Notes: a model not told the origin generated them from the sequence alone. A stretch of 64,000 bases of DNA from Shewanella subflava (GCF_025971955.1 NZ_JAPDMX010000018.1:28818-92817), one strand, 5' to 3'; shown: positions 1-9,351, numbered from the stretch's first letter. Translations and numbers: made by a program.

Positions 1-2
1 TT

Positions 3-602
3 CAAGGTATAAAAGGCAAAGCAGCTAAAATCGAAGCCATGCGAGTATTGGCGCTAGTTGATTTAACGAAGGAAGCAAAAGCCAAACCTAAAAGTTTAAG
101 TCATGGAATGAGCAAACGGGTATCTATCGCGCAAGCACTTATTGGCTCGCCTAAATTAGTGTTATTAGATGAACCAACGGCAGGCTTAGACCCCGCCAAT
201 GCAAGACGAATTAGACAAATTGTCAGTGAACTGTCTGAGCATACTACCTTTGTGATTAGCTCCCACAATCTTAATGAGCTTGAAAAATTATGCGATCAAG
301 TAATTTATCTTGAAGAAGGAAAGCTAAAACAATCGCTTTCAATTCAATCAGCACAGGAGATTGATTATTTAACCTTGGTAATGAAAAAAGTTGATATGGC
401 CGCTGTGCATCAAGCATTGCTTGGTTTACCTAATGTAACCAAAGTCACTCAAAGCACAGATCATCAATTTATCATTGAATATCCTAGCCAAGTAGACTTT
501 TCATTAGAGCTGCAAATTTTCAATTTGCTGGCTGAAAACCAATGGCATTATAAGTCGATTTTAAAAGGTAGAACCCTAGAAGACACCCTTTTCTTATCTT
601 AA
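3..602 (+). CDS. ABC exporter ATP-binding protein, 3' part (5' end outside window)
   Basis: The reading frame is open from base 3, so the ATG at 39 is internal and the gene is cut by the window edge. Visible are the ABC signature region (LSHGMSKRVSIAQAL), Walker B with the catalytic Glu (LVLLDEPTAGLDP), a D-loop and the H-loop His (ISSHN). The Walker A motif lies upstream. About 90 residues follow the nucleotide-binding fold and end in a TLEDTLFL-like motif, as in ATPases of ABC-2 type drug, polysaccharide or NatA-like exporters. In that family the protein works at the inner face of the cytoplasmic membrane with a separate permease, probably encoded nearby. No permease follows it here, so the partner should lie upstream. 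The substrate cannot be deduced. Confidence 0.9.
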   Translation, partial: QGIKGKAAKIEAMRVLALVDLTKEAKAKPKSLSHGMSKRVSIAQALIGSPKLVLLDEPTAGLDPANARRIRQIVSELSEHTTFVISSHNLNELEKLCDQVIYLEEGKLKQSLSIQSAQEIDYLTLVMKKVDMAAVHQALLGLPNVTKVTQSTDHQFIIEYPSQVDFSLELQIFNLLAENQWHYKSILKGRTLEDTLFLS

Positions 603-1231
603 CTCACGAGGGCGTGTTTATCTTTGCTGATAAATTATGCAGTAGGCTTTTTTTTCTGTCAGGCAATCGCAAATGAACGCCGTTTAGCCCGCTAAACAAG
701 TGAATTTGTGAGTAGAATGAATAAAAAATAGCCACCACCTGCGGGTTGAGGCTAAAATGACTTTATACTGCATTGGATAATCTTGACGTAGGTCAACTAT
801 GCCCGCACTTATCCGCCTTGCCTAAAGTCATTTTATCTCTCAACATAAAAATAAACAAAGATAAACACGCCCTAGACATTCATTAGATTAATACTACGCA
901 TAAACACATATTATTCATTAGCAATGTGGGTAACAGCTTTTACTGTTGCCTAATTGGGTGAATTTATCTCACTATTATCGTAGCCACCACAATAAAAACG
1001 CACTTAGAAATGGTGTAAGGCAAGCCGCCGAAAAAAACAAAATTCACCATAAGCCGCTGTTCTACCATCGAAAAATCTAAAAAAGTTATCGAGTATTTTA
1101 ACAAGCTAGAATGAACAGTGAAGTATTGCAATTGGTATAACAAAATAAAAAGCCGCCAAACAAAAAGTGTGGCAGCTTTAAAAATTTGCAGTAAATTGAA
1201 TGACACTTTACAGAATGTACTGAAAAAAAGA
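603..1231. other. Non-coding stretch between the ABC gene and the cold-shock gene
   Basis: Apart from the MITE-like element (609-873) this stretch holds no convincing gene. The part from 874 to 1231 is rich in A on the plus strand and gives only low-complexity reading frames rich in Phe, Leu and Cys on the minus strand, without a ribosome-binding site or recognisable domain. I see no RNA gene here. It may be a degraded remnant of mobile DNA. Confidence 0.5.
609..873. mobile_element. MITE-like element with 18-bp terminal inverted repeats
   Basis: The ends AGGGCGTGTTTATCTTTG (609-626) and CAAAGATAAACACGCCCT (856-873) are perfect 18-bp inverted repeats enclosing 229 bp with no coding capacity. 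An inner inverted repeat pairs TAAAATGACTTTA near 752-765 with TAAAGTCATTTTA near 823-836. It starts just 7 bp after the stop codon of the ABC ATPase. No clear target-site duplication is visible. The architecture fits a non-autonomous miniature inverted-repeat element mobilised in trans by a related transposase. The family is not identified. Confidence 0.7.
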
Positions 1232-1259
1232 CAAAAAAAAACTGCGGCAAATGCCACAG
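1232..1259 (-). terminator. Rho-independent terminator of the cold-shock gene
   Basis: On the minus strand a 7-bp stem (CTGTGGC / GCCGCAG, one G-U pair) with loop ATTT is followed by a run of nine T. It lies 35 bp downstream of the csp stop codon. Confidence 0.8.
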
Positions 1260-1293
1260 CTTTAAGTCCATTTCACCGAAGTGAAACAATAGC

Positions 1294-1500
1294 TTAAACG
1301 ATAGTTACGTTTTCAGCTTGTGGACCTTTTTGACCTTGAGTCACGGTGAAAGAAACTTTTTGACCTTCGTCTAAAGTTTTGAAACCGTCAGAGTTGATAG
1401 CACGGAAGTGAACGAATACGTCTGGACCAGACTCTTGCTCGATAAATCCGAAACCTTTGTCAGAGTTGAACCACTTAACAACACCAGTAACTTGAGACAT
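1294..1500 (-). CDS. Cold-shock domain protein (CspA family)
   Basis: This 68-residue protein is a single cold-shock domain with RNP1 (KGFGFI, about residues 16-21) and RNP2 (VFVHF, about 28-32), the usual length of CspA/CspD-type proteins. Proteins of this family bind single-stranded RNA and DNA and melt secondary structure in mRNAs. The start is supported by AGGA eight bases upstream of the ATG. A sigma70-like promoter lies near 1635-1662, giving a transcript leader of about 130 nt, and a terminator follows directly. A long leader is typical of cold-regulated csp genes but does not prove cold induction. Which of the several paralogues it is cannot be told from sequence. Confidence 0.95.
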   Translation of the reverse strand: MSQVTGVVKWFNSDKGFGFIEQESGPDVFVHFRAINSDGFKTLDEGQKVSFTVTQGQKGPQAENVTIV

Positions 1501-1634
1501 GATATAAATCCTGTAAATATAAAATAAAGCCTAAACGGCGGTAAAGCTGGAAAATGCCGGTATTACTTATGTTCACAGGACGAAACTGATCGTATTGAAA
1601 CACAAAAAATAAGCCCAACCTTCAAGCTATAAAG

Positions 1635-1662
1635 ACTATAAACCATTCTCAGAATAAGTCAA
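1635..1662 (-). promoter_or_regulatory. Sigma70-type promoter of the cold-shock gene
   Basis: On the minus strand TTGACT (1657-1662) and TATAGT (1635-1640) are separated by 16 bp. Transcription would start about 130 nt before the csp ATG, leaving a long untranslated leader as seen in cold-shock genes. Confidence 0.6.
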
Positions 1663-1759
1663 CAAACATCATATCAAGGTTCATAATTAATTCATATTTG
1701 AACGGCGTGTTTATCTAAACTCATCAATACCTTATTGGTGTAAATACTCAAATTTTGCT

Positions 1760-2581
1760 TCAGCCATGACGTCTATGTATTTCAATTTTAAAATCTAATT
1801 CGCAATTTAATCCTTCATCGGCCATTTTTTGCTTTTGCGACTGAGTTAACTTCCATGCATATGGCGTCATATTAAGCAGATGTTCAATATCATTCACATC
1901 AGCTAGTTCAAGATGATATTCAAGACTATGCTGTTTTACGTATTCAAATCCCTCAAGCGTTAGCGGCTCATGGGGGTGCAGACGCGGCTCTGCATAAATC
2001 ACCTGTTTGATAGCGAAATGGTGTTTAGGACCAGGTGAAACAGTAATTAGCACACCACCAGGTTTTATAACCCGTTGGAGTTCTTCTACTTTTGAAGGTG
2101 CATAAATGCGAATAGCCAAATCAAAACTGTTATCAGCAAACGGCATTTCAAATACACTTGCCACACAAAAATGCATTTGAGGATATTTTTTAGCAGCATA
2201 TTTGATTGCTGTTTTAGAGATATCTAATCCCCACAGCTGACAATCAATTTGAGTTTTTTTTATTTGCTCAATCAATCTGTTACTGTAATAACCTTCACCA
2301 CAGCCTATGTCTAAAATATGTTTAGCATGCGGCTGGTGAAAGGCCGCCAGTTGATTGACTTGATCACTTAATGGCTGATAATAGCCTTTATTCAAGAACT
2401 CTCGTCTGGCTAACATCATCTCTTTATTGTCGCCGGGATCTTTTGATTTCTTCTTTTGAACGGGCAATAAATTAACATAGCCTTCTTTGGCTGTATCAAA
2501 TTGATGATTGTTGGCACAGGACCATGTCTTAGTGAGACTTTGATTAAGATCAAGCTGGCAAATTGGACAAATATAGGACAT
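1760..2581 (-). CDS. rlmA: 23S rRNA (guanine745-N1)-methyltransferase RlmA
   Basis: The protein (273 aa from the ATG at 2581; a TTG one codon earlier is also in frame) starts with a zinc-binding motif C5-x2-C8 ... C22-x3-H26, matching the family signature that recognises 23S rRNA helix 35. An AdoMet-binding motif (ILDIGCGEGYY) lies near residues 89-99, and EMPFADNSFDLAIRIYAP continues the Rossmann-type fold. RlmA methylates N1 of G745 (E. coli numbering) using S-adenosylmethionine. Length agrees with E. coli RlmA (269 aa). It is 18 bp downstream of the next upstream gene and so probably co-transcribed with it. Confidence 0.93.
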   Translation of the reverse strand: MSYICPICQLDLNQSLTKTWSCANNHQFDTAKEGYVNLLPVQKKKSKDPGDNKEMMLARREFLNKGYYQPLSDQVNQLAAFHQPHAKHILDIGCGEGYYSNRLIEQIKKTQIDCQLWGLDISKTAIKYAAKKYPQMHFCVASVFEMPFADNSFDLAIRIYAPSKVEELQRVIKPGGVLITVSPGPKHHFAIKQVIYAEPRLHPHEPLTLEGFEYVKQHSLEYHLELADVNDIEHLLNMTPYAWKLTQSQKQKMADEGLNCELDFKIEIHRRHG

Positions 2582-2602
2582 CAAAAATTCTTTATAAGTA
2601 GA

Positions 2603-3409
2603 TTAGTTATCATCATCTGAAAGCTGATTAACCAGTTCAGTGACATCTGAAGGCGCGAGTAGATTGTAACATTCAAGTTTTTGCTGCAGCTTTTCAACAT
2701 CAAGAGTGGCTTGATTAGAGGCTCTAGACAAACTAGGGCGCTCTAACGATTGATGATAAGTTCGCATTAACCATTGACGCTTATTTTGCAATAAATGATC
2801 AAGTTTTAACAGTTCCGTGGACACCCCTGGATGTATTTTACCTGACTCACCTCGCATGTAATCAGCAATATCCCGTCTGACTTGTTCAACCTCGCTAATA
2901 TGGACTGCTAATGCAGCAGAAGACTCACTATGTAAAGGCTTCTGCCCTAAAATAGTTTTTGCGCTGACTAACACTTGCGGTTCACACAATAATCTCAAAT
3001 CTTGCTCTAGCGGGATTAATTCAAAGGGCATATTTTCATAAACAGTAAAATAGACCTCACCATCCGCTTGTATATTGATGTCGATACCTTGTTTTAATTG
3101 TTCAATACAAATCCTTGGTGCGACAGCCATTCTTGAATACAGCCGAACTCCTTGGCCCACCAATCGAGTCACATCATACCTATCAGCTATGTGCTGTACT
3201 TTTTCAAAATCAATGCTGACAAATGCTTGCTGACGAGAGATCAATGTTGCAGCTACTCCATCAACTTGACTAACAATCATTTCAAACAATGGGTTACTCA
3301 GTGAAGCAAGCACAAGTAAATCATCAATATCATTCAGTAAGCGCACCTTTACCAATGTAGGATGGCTTATTTGAATTACAGTTGGATGGCTAAAAATGTG
3401 CTGGTGCAT
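2603..3409 (-). CDS. Conserved hypothetical protein upstream of rlmA
   Basis: A 268-residue soluble protein that I do not recognise. It has no signal peptide or membrane segment. The first two thirds look like mixed alpha/beta structure; residues about 155-268 are charged and probably helical (ISEVEQVRRDIADYMRG, LEKLQQKLECYNLL-like stretch), with an acidic end (QLSDDDN). The ATG at 3409 is the only plausible start. The gene is 18 bp upstream of rlmA on the same strand, which suggests one transcript, but that does not establish a role in rRNA modification. No catalytic motif is evident. Confidence 0.8.
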   Translation of the reverse strand: MHQHIFSHPTVIQISHPTLVKVRLLNDIDDLLVLASLSNPLFEMIVSQVDGVAATLISRQQAFVSIDFEKVQHIADRYDVTRLVGQGVRLYSRMAVAPRICIEQLKQGIDINIQADGEVYFTVYENMPFELIPLEQDLRLLCEPQVLVSAKTILGQKPLHSESSAALAVHISEVEQVRRDIADYMRGESGKIHPGVSTELLKLDHLLQNKRQWLMRTYHQSLERPSLSRASNQATLDVEKLQQKLECYNLLAPSDVTELVNQLSDDDN

Positions 3410-3780
3410 GCAAAAATCCTTTTACAACTAATTGAAAATTATATATCGCATAAATTATAAGTATGATGATAAATCATTTTGCGATGTTAGTTTTTATCAT
3501 TATCAATGTCTAACATCCCCCTCATGAAAGCGGATTGATAATTTCTAGATATTAAGTTTTATTTATTGTTATACATGGCTGCAATTGATGGCTGATAATT
3601 GCAGCATTATTGCTACTTAGCATAGAAATCAGCCTCTGCAGCCAAATACGAAGGTCTTATCGGCTCATTTAAGCATATCTGCACATTAAACTAGCAATCA
3701 TTATATGAGAAATACACAAGGACTTAATCCTGCAGTAATTAATGCTAAGATAATACAATCATTAAAAGAGAATCTTCATT
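3410..3780. other. Divergent intergenic region before sbcB
   Basis: This 371-bp AT-rich stretch separates the unknown gene (minus) from sbcB (plus) and should carry promoters for both. The only clear structure is an inverted repeat, GCTGCAATT (3578-3586) and AATTGCAGC (3597-3605) with a 10-nt spacer. No T-run follows it, so it is not a standard terminator. No small gene was found. Confidence 0.4.
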
Positions 3781-5196
3781 ATGGCAGATGCAACCCAACC
3801 CACACTTTTCTGGCACGATTATGAAACATTCGGCGCCAATCCCGCTAAAGATCGTCCTTGCCAATTTGCGGGTATTCGAACCGATCTTGACCTTAACTTC
3901 ATAGGCGAACCAGAAACGTTTTATTGTCAATTGGCTCCAGACTACCTGCCTTCCCCTGAAGCAATATTAATCACAGGAATAACACCTCAATTAGCGAATA
4001 CTAAAGGCATGCCTGAAGCTGAATTTATGAAACGAATTAATGATTTATTCAGTCAGCCAAATACCTGTGTGGTAGGTTATAACTCATTACGCTTTGACGA
4101 TGAAGTCAGTCGCTATGGTTTTTATCGTAACTTTATTGACCCGTATGCAAGAGAATGGCAGCAGGGTAACTCACGTTGGGATTTAATTGATTTAGTGCGT
4201 GCTTGCTATGCATTTAGACCAGAGGGCATCATATGGCCGCTAAAAGAAGACGGCACTCCTAGCTTTAAACTAGAACAACTATCGGCTGCAAATGGTTTAA
4301 GTCATGAAAAAGCACATGACGCGATGTCGGATGTGTATGCCACTATCGCAATGGCCAAGCTTATCAAAGAAAAACAACCTAAGTTATATGAATACTATTT
4401 CAAACTTAGACGAAAACAAGCGGCAAACGACCAAATTGATGTGCTCAAAATGCAACCTTTAGTGCATGTAAGCTCAAAAATCAGTGCGTTAAATGGCTGT
4501 ACAACTTTAATCGCGCCAGTGGCTTATCACCCCACCAACAAAAATGCCGTTATTTGTGTTAATTTAGCAATGGATATCTCACCATTACTCACCTTAAGTG
4601 CGGCTGAGATTTCTGCGCGTATGTATACTTCTCGGGCTAATTTAGCCCCAGATGAACTGCCTATTCCGATTAAACAAATCCATATTAATAAATGCCCATT
4701 TATCGGCTCGGCCAAATTACTCGACGACGAGGTTGCTTCTCGATTACAAATTGATAAAGATTTTGCAAGAGAGCAGTATAAACGACTGAAAAATACGCCT
4801 GATATTAGAGAAAAATTAAATGCGGTTTTCGAAATCGAATCCGATATGCCAGACATTACCGACCCGGATTTAATGCTATACAGTGGCGGTTTCTTCAGTC
4901 ATGCTGACAAGGCTAAAATCGATATCGTTCGCAATACTCAAGCCCAAAATTTAGCCGCTTTGGAATTACAATTCGATGATCCACGCATCAATAGCATGTT
5001 GTTTCGCTATCGCGCACGCAATTATCCACATACATTAAGCCACCAAGAAAGCCTGCAATGGCGAGAGTTTTGTCAACAACGCCTAATGGATGCAGATTAT
5101 GTGATACGTCTCGAAAACTTGGTTGAAGAAACCAGCGACAATGAACACAAACAAAAGCTATTAAAAGCCCTATACCAATATTTACAATCACTCTAG
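3781..5196 (+). CDS. sbcB: Exodeoxyribonuclease I
   Basis: A 471-residue DEDDh-family 3'-to-5' exonuclease for single-stranded DNA. Exo I motif FWHDYETFGANP gives the first metal-binding acids D13 and E15 (D15/E17 in E. coli). Exo II contains GYNSLRFDDE and Exo III HDAMSDVYAT. The SH3-like and C-terminal helical parts that complete the clamp are present, and length matches E. coli ExoI (475 aa). It acts in mismatch repair, removal of ssDNA tails and suppression of RecBC defects, and in the family it binds SSB. cdd follows 63 bp downstream on the same strand. Confidence 0.97.
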   Translation: MADATQPTLFWHDYETFGANPAKDRPCQFAGIRTDLDLNFIGEPETFYCQLAPDYLPSPEAILITGITPQLANTKGMPEAEFMKRINDLFSQPNTCVVGYNSLRFDDEVSRYGFYRNFIDPYAREWQQGNSRWDLIDLVRACYAFRPEGIIWPLKEDGTPSFKLEQLSAANGLSHEKAHDAMSDVYATIAMAKLIKEKQPKLYEYYFKLRRKQAANDQIDVLKMQPLVHVSSKISALNGCTTLIAPVAYHPTNKNAVICVNLAMDISPLLTLSAAEISARMYTSRANLAPDELPIPIKQIHINKCPFIGSAKLLDDEVASRLQIDKDFAREQYKRLKNTPDIREKLNAVFEIESDMPDITDPDLMLYSGGFFSHADKAKIDIVRNTQAQNLAALELQFDDPRINSMLFRYRARNYPHTLSHQESLQWREFCQQRLMDADYVIRLENLVEETSDNEHKQKLLKALYQYLQSL

Positions 5197-5259
5197 TATA
5201 TTGATATTAGCCATACACTTAAGTTCAATTATGAAGAGTTTCATCTAAGGACAAGGGAA

Positions 5260-6150
5260 ATGCAAAACAGATTTATAGACTGTATTAGCCAACTTTCAAA
5301 ACCGTTATCATCAGCATTAGTTCCATTGTTACATGATGATTTTTGTGGTCATATCGATGCAAATCAATTATCAGAACTTATGGATAAAACGAAACTGACT
5401 GAACAGGAGTTATTACTTGCTTTGTTGCCAATTGCCGCAGCATTAGCCAGCCCGAGCCTTAGTCAGTTTTTTGTAGGCGCGATAGCTAAAGGTGGCAGTG
5501 GCGATATTTATATGGGAGCCAATCTCGAGCTACCTGGCGAAGCTTTATTTCATACCGTTCATGCCGAACAAAGCGCTATTAGCCATGCATGGTTAAGCGG
5601 TGAAACACACATTGTCGATATCGTGGTCAATTTCAGTCCTTGTGGACATTGTCGTCAATTTATTAATGAGCTTGTTGATGGTAGTAAAGTCAACATCCAT
5701 CTACCAGGGCAAGCTACAGCGCCATTAAGTCATTATTTACCCTATGCATTTGGACCAACTGACTTAAACGTAACGCGTCCATTACTCTCAAAAAGCAATA
5801 TCGAATTCAATTTAGAATCTAGCGACCCACTGATTATTGAAGCATTAGATCAAGCTGGATTGAGTTATGCTCCTTACACTCATTGCCATGCTGCAGTAGT
5901 ACTTGAAACACATGATGGCGCAACATATTGTGGCAGATATGCTGAAAATGCAGCCTTCAATCCATCAATGCAACCTATGCAAATGGCATTATCGAATTTA
6001 ATTAGACATAACCGCGATTATAGTGACATTAAACGCGCTGTATTAATTGAGTCGTCTAAAGGTCAAATTAGCCTTGTGGGTGCGGCTATGGATGCTTTAC
6101 ACACTATTGCTGCGGTAGAGTTAGAACATATTGTAGTTGACCCAACTTAA
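5260..6150 (+). CDS. cdd: Cytidine deaminase
   Basis: A 296-residue enzyme of the long dimeric type found in E. coli (294 aa), with a catalytic N-terminal domain and a degenerate C-terminal copy. The zinc site is H101-A-E103 (HAEQSAI) with PC-x2-C (C128, C131). It converts cytidine and deoxycytidine to uridine and deoxyuridine in pyrimidine salvage. AAGGACAAGGG lies upstream of the ATG as ribosome-binding site. It could share the sbcB transcript. Confidence 0.97.
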   Translation: MQNRFIDCISQLSKPLSSALVPLLHDDFCGHIDANQLSELMDKTKLTEQELLLALLPIAAALASPSLSQFFVGAIAKGGSGDIYMGANLELPGEALFHTVHAEQSAISHAWLSGETHIVDIVVNFSPCGHCRQFINELVDGSKVNIHLPGQATAPLSHYLPYAFGPTDLNVTRPLLSKSNIEFNLESSDPLIIEALDQAGLSYAPYTHCHAAVVLETHDGATYCGRYAENAAFNPSMQPMQMALSNLIRHNRDYSDIKRAVLIESSKGQISLVGAAMDALHTIAAVELEHIVVDPT

Positions 6151-6211
6151 AGCTAACTTATCACCTAAACAGAATTTTGGATAAGAGATTAGCAAATACC
6201 GTGCGTTAACA

Positions 6212-6262
6212 AGACGCCGTAAATATATCCTATAGGCCCTACTAAATCATCCCTGATTTAGA
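6212..6262. repeat. Small palindromic repeat-like sequence after cdd
   Basis: The segment starts with GACGCCGTAAATATATCC and contains an 8-bp perfect stem CTAAATCA (6242-6249) / TGATTTAG (6254-6261) with loop TCCC. From memory it resembles dispersed intergenic palindromes common in Shewanella genomes; no second copy occurs in this window, so the repeat status is inferred. Confidence 0.4.
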
Positions 6263-6387
6263 AGCTTGTACTGCATCATTAGCAAAGCTCACGTATCACT
6301 TGAGTTAATCAGCTATTGAACATACTTCAGGCAAAGCCTAATTGATGATAACCACCTACTGAAGTAGGTGCTTTAAGGCTGAAAATC

Positions 6388-6413
6388 AAAAGGGACTGCA
6401 TTGCAGTCCCTTT
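6388..6413 (-). terminator. Bidirectional terminator between cdd and the dehydrogenase gene
   Basis: A perfect 8-bp stem GGGACTGC (6392-6399) / GCAGTCCC (6403-6410) is flanked by AAAA on the left and TTTAA on the right. It lies 19 bp after the stop codon of the minus-strand dehydrogenase and could also stop transcripts from cdd. Confidence 0.7.
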
Positions 6414-6431
6414 AATAACATGTCATCAAAT

Positions 6432-7304
6432 CTAGCGGTTTTTCTCTAAACGCGCCAATAAACTTGAAGTATCCCATCGATTGCCTTTCATCGCTTGAAC
6501 ATCAGCATAAAATTGATCAACTAATGAGGTGACAGGTAAAGTCGAACCATTTCGACGAGCTTCGTCTAAAGCAATACCTAAATCTTTACGCATCCAATCA
6601 ATTGCAAAACCAAAGTTATATTCACCTTGCCACATGGTGTTATATCGATTTTCCATTTGCCAGCTTTGGGCTGCACCTTTGCTAATTACCTCGATAACCT
6701 TCAAACCATCAAGACCTGCACTTTTGGCAAAGTGTAACCCTTCGGCCAAACCTTGAACGACACCCGCGATACAGATTTGATTTACCATTTTGGTTAATTG
6801 GCCTGAGCCAACTGGCCCAAGTAGCTCTGCACATCGACTATAAGCGGCAATAATCGGTTTAACTCTATCAAACGAAGCTTGATCACCGCCCATCATCACA
6901 GTAAGAACCCCATTAACAGCGCCAGCTTGACCACCAGAAATTGGCGCATCCAAAAAGGCAATATTCTTGGCAGCTAACACAGCATATACTTCACGGGCAA
7001 CATCGGCAGAAGCAGTAGTATGGTCAACCAAAATACTGCCTGGTTGCATGCCATGAATTGCACCATCATCACCTAATACCACTTGTCGTAAATCATCATC
7101 GTTGCCCACACATGTGAACACAATATCTTGACCAATAGCGGCTTCTTTAGGTGTTAGCGCCGTCTTACCTTGATACTCCTTAGCCCACAAATCTGCCTTA
7201 GCTTGAGTACGGTTATACACTGTCACTTCATGGCCTTTGCTGACTAGATGCCCCGCCATTGGAAAGCCCATCACCCCTAAACCCAAAAATGCTACCTTAG
7301 CCAT
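6432..7304 (-). CDS. Beta-hydroxyacid dehydrogenase family NAD(P)-dependent oxidoreductase
   Basis: A 290-residue protein of the 3-hydroxyisobutyrate dehydrogenase / glyoxylate-succinic semialdehyde reductase family. It has the N-terminal dinucleotide-binding motif GLGVMG (8-13), the substrate-binding motif DAPISGGQAGA (119-129) and the catalytic Lys K172 in GSGQLTKMVNQ. Family members interconvert short beta-hydroxy acids and semialdehydes with NAD(P)H. The exact substrate (3-hydroxyisobutyrate, tartronate semialdehyde or succinic semialdehyde) cannot be read from sequence. It lies 30 bp downstream of the thioesterase gene, probably in the same operon. Confidence 0.9.
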   Translation of the reverse strand: MAKVAFLGLGVMGFPMAGHLVSKGHEVTVYNRTQAKADLWAKEYQGKTALTPKEAAIGQDIVFTCVGNDDDLRQVVLGDDGAIHGMQPGSILVDHTTASADVAREVYAVLAAKNIAFLDAPISGGQAGAVNGVLTVMMGGDQASFDRVKPIIAAYSRCAELLGPVGSGQLTKMVNQICIAGVVQGLAEGLHFAKSAGLDGLKVIEVISKGAAQSWQMENRYNTMWQGEYNFGFAIDWMRKDLGIALDEARRNGSTLPVTSLVDQFYADVQAMKGNRWDTSSLLARLEKNR

Positions 7305-7334
7305 AACGCCCCCATAAAAATTGGTTATTATTGA

Positions 7335-7823
7335 TTATTCTACAATCGGTTTTACGTGTGCTTCCATTTCTGCGCCAATGCGTTTACGCATGTCCATTAG
7401 GCGTAATGCAGAATCACGCAAACGAATATCATCTTCTGTTTGCGGTATCCATTCAGGCACGCTGGTAGGTTTACCCTCATCATCCACCGCCACCATGATT
7501 ACAATACAGTGAGTCGTTAAATGACGTTCAGAGTATTTGGGATCGCCCGCTTTCACATCAATAGCAACATGCATAGACGAAGTGCCTGTGTAAATAATTT
7601 TACCTGTCACTTCAACAATACTGCCAACATGAATAGGCTTAACAAAACGGATCCCGCCGGCATATACCGTAATACAATATTTACCACTCCAGCCAGCAGC
7701 TGAGGCATAAGCGGCTAAATCAATCCATTTCATTACTGCACCACCGTGCACCTTACCACCAAAATTGACATCAGCAGGCTCAGCTAAAAACCTGAGAGTA
7801 AGTTGTCTGTCTACACCAGCCAT
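7335..7823 (-). CDS. Acyl-CoA thioesterase, hotdog fold (YciA/BACH type)
   Basis: A 162-residue single hotdog-domain protein. The motif NFGGKVHGGAVMKWIDLAAY (about 21-40) is the hotdog central helix region with the catalytic acid, and VEVTGKIIYTGTSSMHVAIDV is typical of YciA/acyl-CoA hydrolases. The family hydrolyses acyl-CoA to free acid and CoA in the cytoplasm. Its position next to the dehydrogenase and near the fab cluster fits a role in acyl-CoA turnover, but chain-length preference is unknown. Confidence 0.9.
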   Translation of the reverse strand: MAGVDRQLTLRFLAEPADVNFGGKVHGGAVMKWIDLAAYASAAGWSGKYCITVYAGGIRFVKPIHVGSIVEVTGKIIYTGTSSMHVAIDVKAGDPKYSERHLTTHCIVIMVAVDDEGKPTSVPEWIPQTEDDIRLRDSALRLMDMRKRIGAEMEAHVKPIVE

Positions 7824-7915
7824 AATGTTTATCCTCGAAAATATATTAGTCGCAGTTTACGCCAAATAGGCGATGCTGCGAAATGTTAAGTTGTGCTAAA
7901 TAGTTTTCGGCCTAT

Positions 7916-7943
7916 AAAAAAGGGAAGATAATGATCTTCCCTT
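7916..7943 (-). terminator. Terminator downstream of fabF
   Basis: A perfect 10-bp stem AAGGGAAGAT (7920-7929) / ATCTTCCCTT (7934-7943) with loop AATG is followed on the minus strand by a T-run (A-run at 7916-7921). It lies 27 bp after the fabF stop codon and ends the fatty-acid cluster. Confidence 0.85.
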
Positions 7944-7969
7944 AATTCATCAAAGACACTCACGAATGC

Positions 7970-9208
7970 TTAGATTTTTTTGAACAATAATGAACCATTC
8001 GTGCCACCAAATCCGAATGAATTACATAAGGCATAATCAAAAGTATGCTTACGTGAAGTGTGTGCTACAAAGTCTAAATCACAGCCTTCATCTGGGTTAT
8101 CTAAATTGATGGTCGGAGGAATATGTTGGTCTTGCAGTGCAAGCAAAGTAATAATGGCTTCAACTGAACCTGCAGCGCCCAATAAATGACCTGTCATTGA
8201 TTTAGTTGAACTCACTAATAAATTATAAGCATGCGAACCAAAAACCGATTTAACCGCGGCGGCTTCGGCTTTATCTCCAGCGGGAGTAGATGTGCCATGG
8301 GCATTGATATAACCAACAGCTTCTCTGGTAATGCCAGCATCGTTGATAGCATTCACCATTGCAGCGGCAGCGCCGGCGCCATCAGCTGGCGGCGAAGTCA
8401 TGTGGAATGCATCCCCACTCATACCAAAACCAACGAGCTCACCGTAAATTTTGGCGCCACGGGCAACTGCGTGCTCGTATTCTTCCATCACTAATACACC
8501 GGCACCATCGCCGATAACAAAACCATCACGGTCTTTATCCCAAGGGCGGCTTGCTTTAATAGGATCATCATTTCGCGTCGATAAGGCTTTTGCAGAGCCA
8601 AAACCAGCAATGGCTAAAGGACAAGTGACGTCCTCTGCGCCTCCAGCAATCATGACATCTGCATCACCGTATGCAATTGTTCTGGCTGCAAAACCAATAT
8701 TGTGTACACCTGTAGTACAAGCGGTTGTCACCGCAAAATTTGGACCGGTCATGCCATACATGATAGACAAATGGCCTGAGATCATATTAATGATGGTACT
8801 TGGTACGAAAAATGGCGACACTTTACGAGGCCCACCATTCATTAATGCACTATGATTTTGCTCGATTAACGGCATACCGCCCATGCCCGCCCCCACTGCA
8901 GTTCCGACACGATCAGGGCGCTCCTGAGCCATATCTAATCCAGCATCTTTAATCGCTTGAATACCGGCAGCGACGCCATACTGGATAAACAAATCCATTT
9001 TTCGAGCATCTTTTTTTGTTAAATACTGTTCTATATCAAAATTTTTAACAGAACCACTGAAGCGAGTGCCATATTCAGCAGCATCAAATTTCGTAATGGG
9101 GGCTATACCGCTTTGGCCAGCAAGTAATGCTTTCCAAGATGATTCGACATCATTACCCACTGGTGTCACCAATCCAAGACCAGTAATAACAACACGACGT
9201 TTAGACAT
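7970..9208 (-). CDS. fabF: Beta-ketoacyl-ACP synthase II
   Basis: A condensing enzyme of the thiolase fold that elongates acyl-ACP with malonyl-ACP. The nucleophile C164 lies in [10 protein letters not shown]; the two histidines are in [11 protein letters not shown] and [15 protein letters not shown] chose the ATG at 9208 (412 aa, like E. coli's 413): it has AAGGTGA seven bases upstream, while the in-frame GTG at 9217 is part of that Shine-Dalgarno sequence. FabF also tunes unsaturated fatty acid content with temperature in other bacteria. It is separated from acpP by a terminator (9352-9384), so it may be read by leakage or from its own promoter. Confidence 0.97.
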   Translation of the reverse strand: MSKRRVVITGLGLVTPVGNDVESSWKALLAGQSGIAPITKFDAAEYGTRFSGSVKNFDIEQYLTKKDARKMDLFIQYGVAAGIQAIKDAGLDMAQERPDRVGTAVGAGMGGMPLIEQNHSALMNGGPRKVSPFFVPSTIINMISGHLSIMYGMTGPNFAVTTACTTGVHNIGFAARTIAYGDADVMIAGGAEDVTCPLAIAGFGSAKALSTRNDDPIKASRPWDKDRDGFVIGDGAGVLVMEEYEHAVARGAKIYGELVGFGMSGDAFHMTSPPADGAGAAAAMVNAINDAGITREAVGYINAHGTSTPAGDKAEAAAVKSVFGSHAYNLLVSSTKSMTGHLLGAAGSVEAIITLLALQDQHIPPTINLDNPDEGCDLDFVAHTSRKHTFDYALCNSFGFGGTNGSLLFKKI

Positions 9209-9351
9209 GATTTTCACCTTTTAAATACACTATGCCAAATAGTCTAGCAACGGCGATTAACCGAAAGGAGAAAGCGAAGACAGGTTAACCTACTAGAACA
9301 GGCGTTTTTATGATTTGTTAATGACGATTAAAATAAAAATGACAAAGCTAG

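Noticed and set aside
964..1289. Two overlapping minus-strand frames of 63 and 97 codons
   Set aside because: They are rich in Phe, Leu and Cys because of an A-rich plus strand, have no ribosome-binding site and run through the csp terminator.
8231..8855. Antisense frames of 87 and 134 codons within fabF
   Set aside because: They arise from codon bias of the fabF frame and have no recognisable motif.
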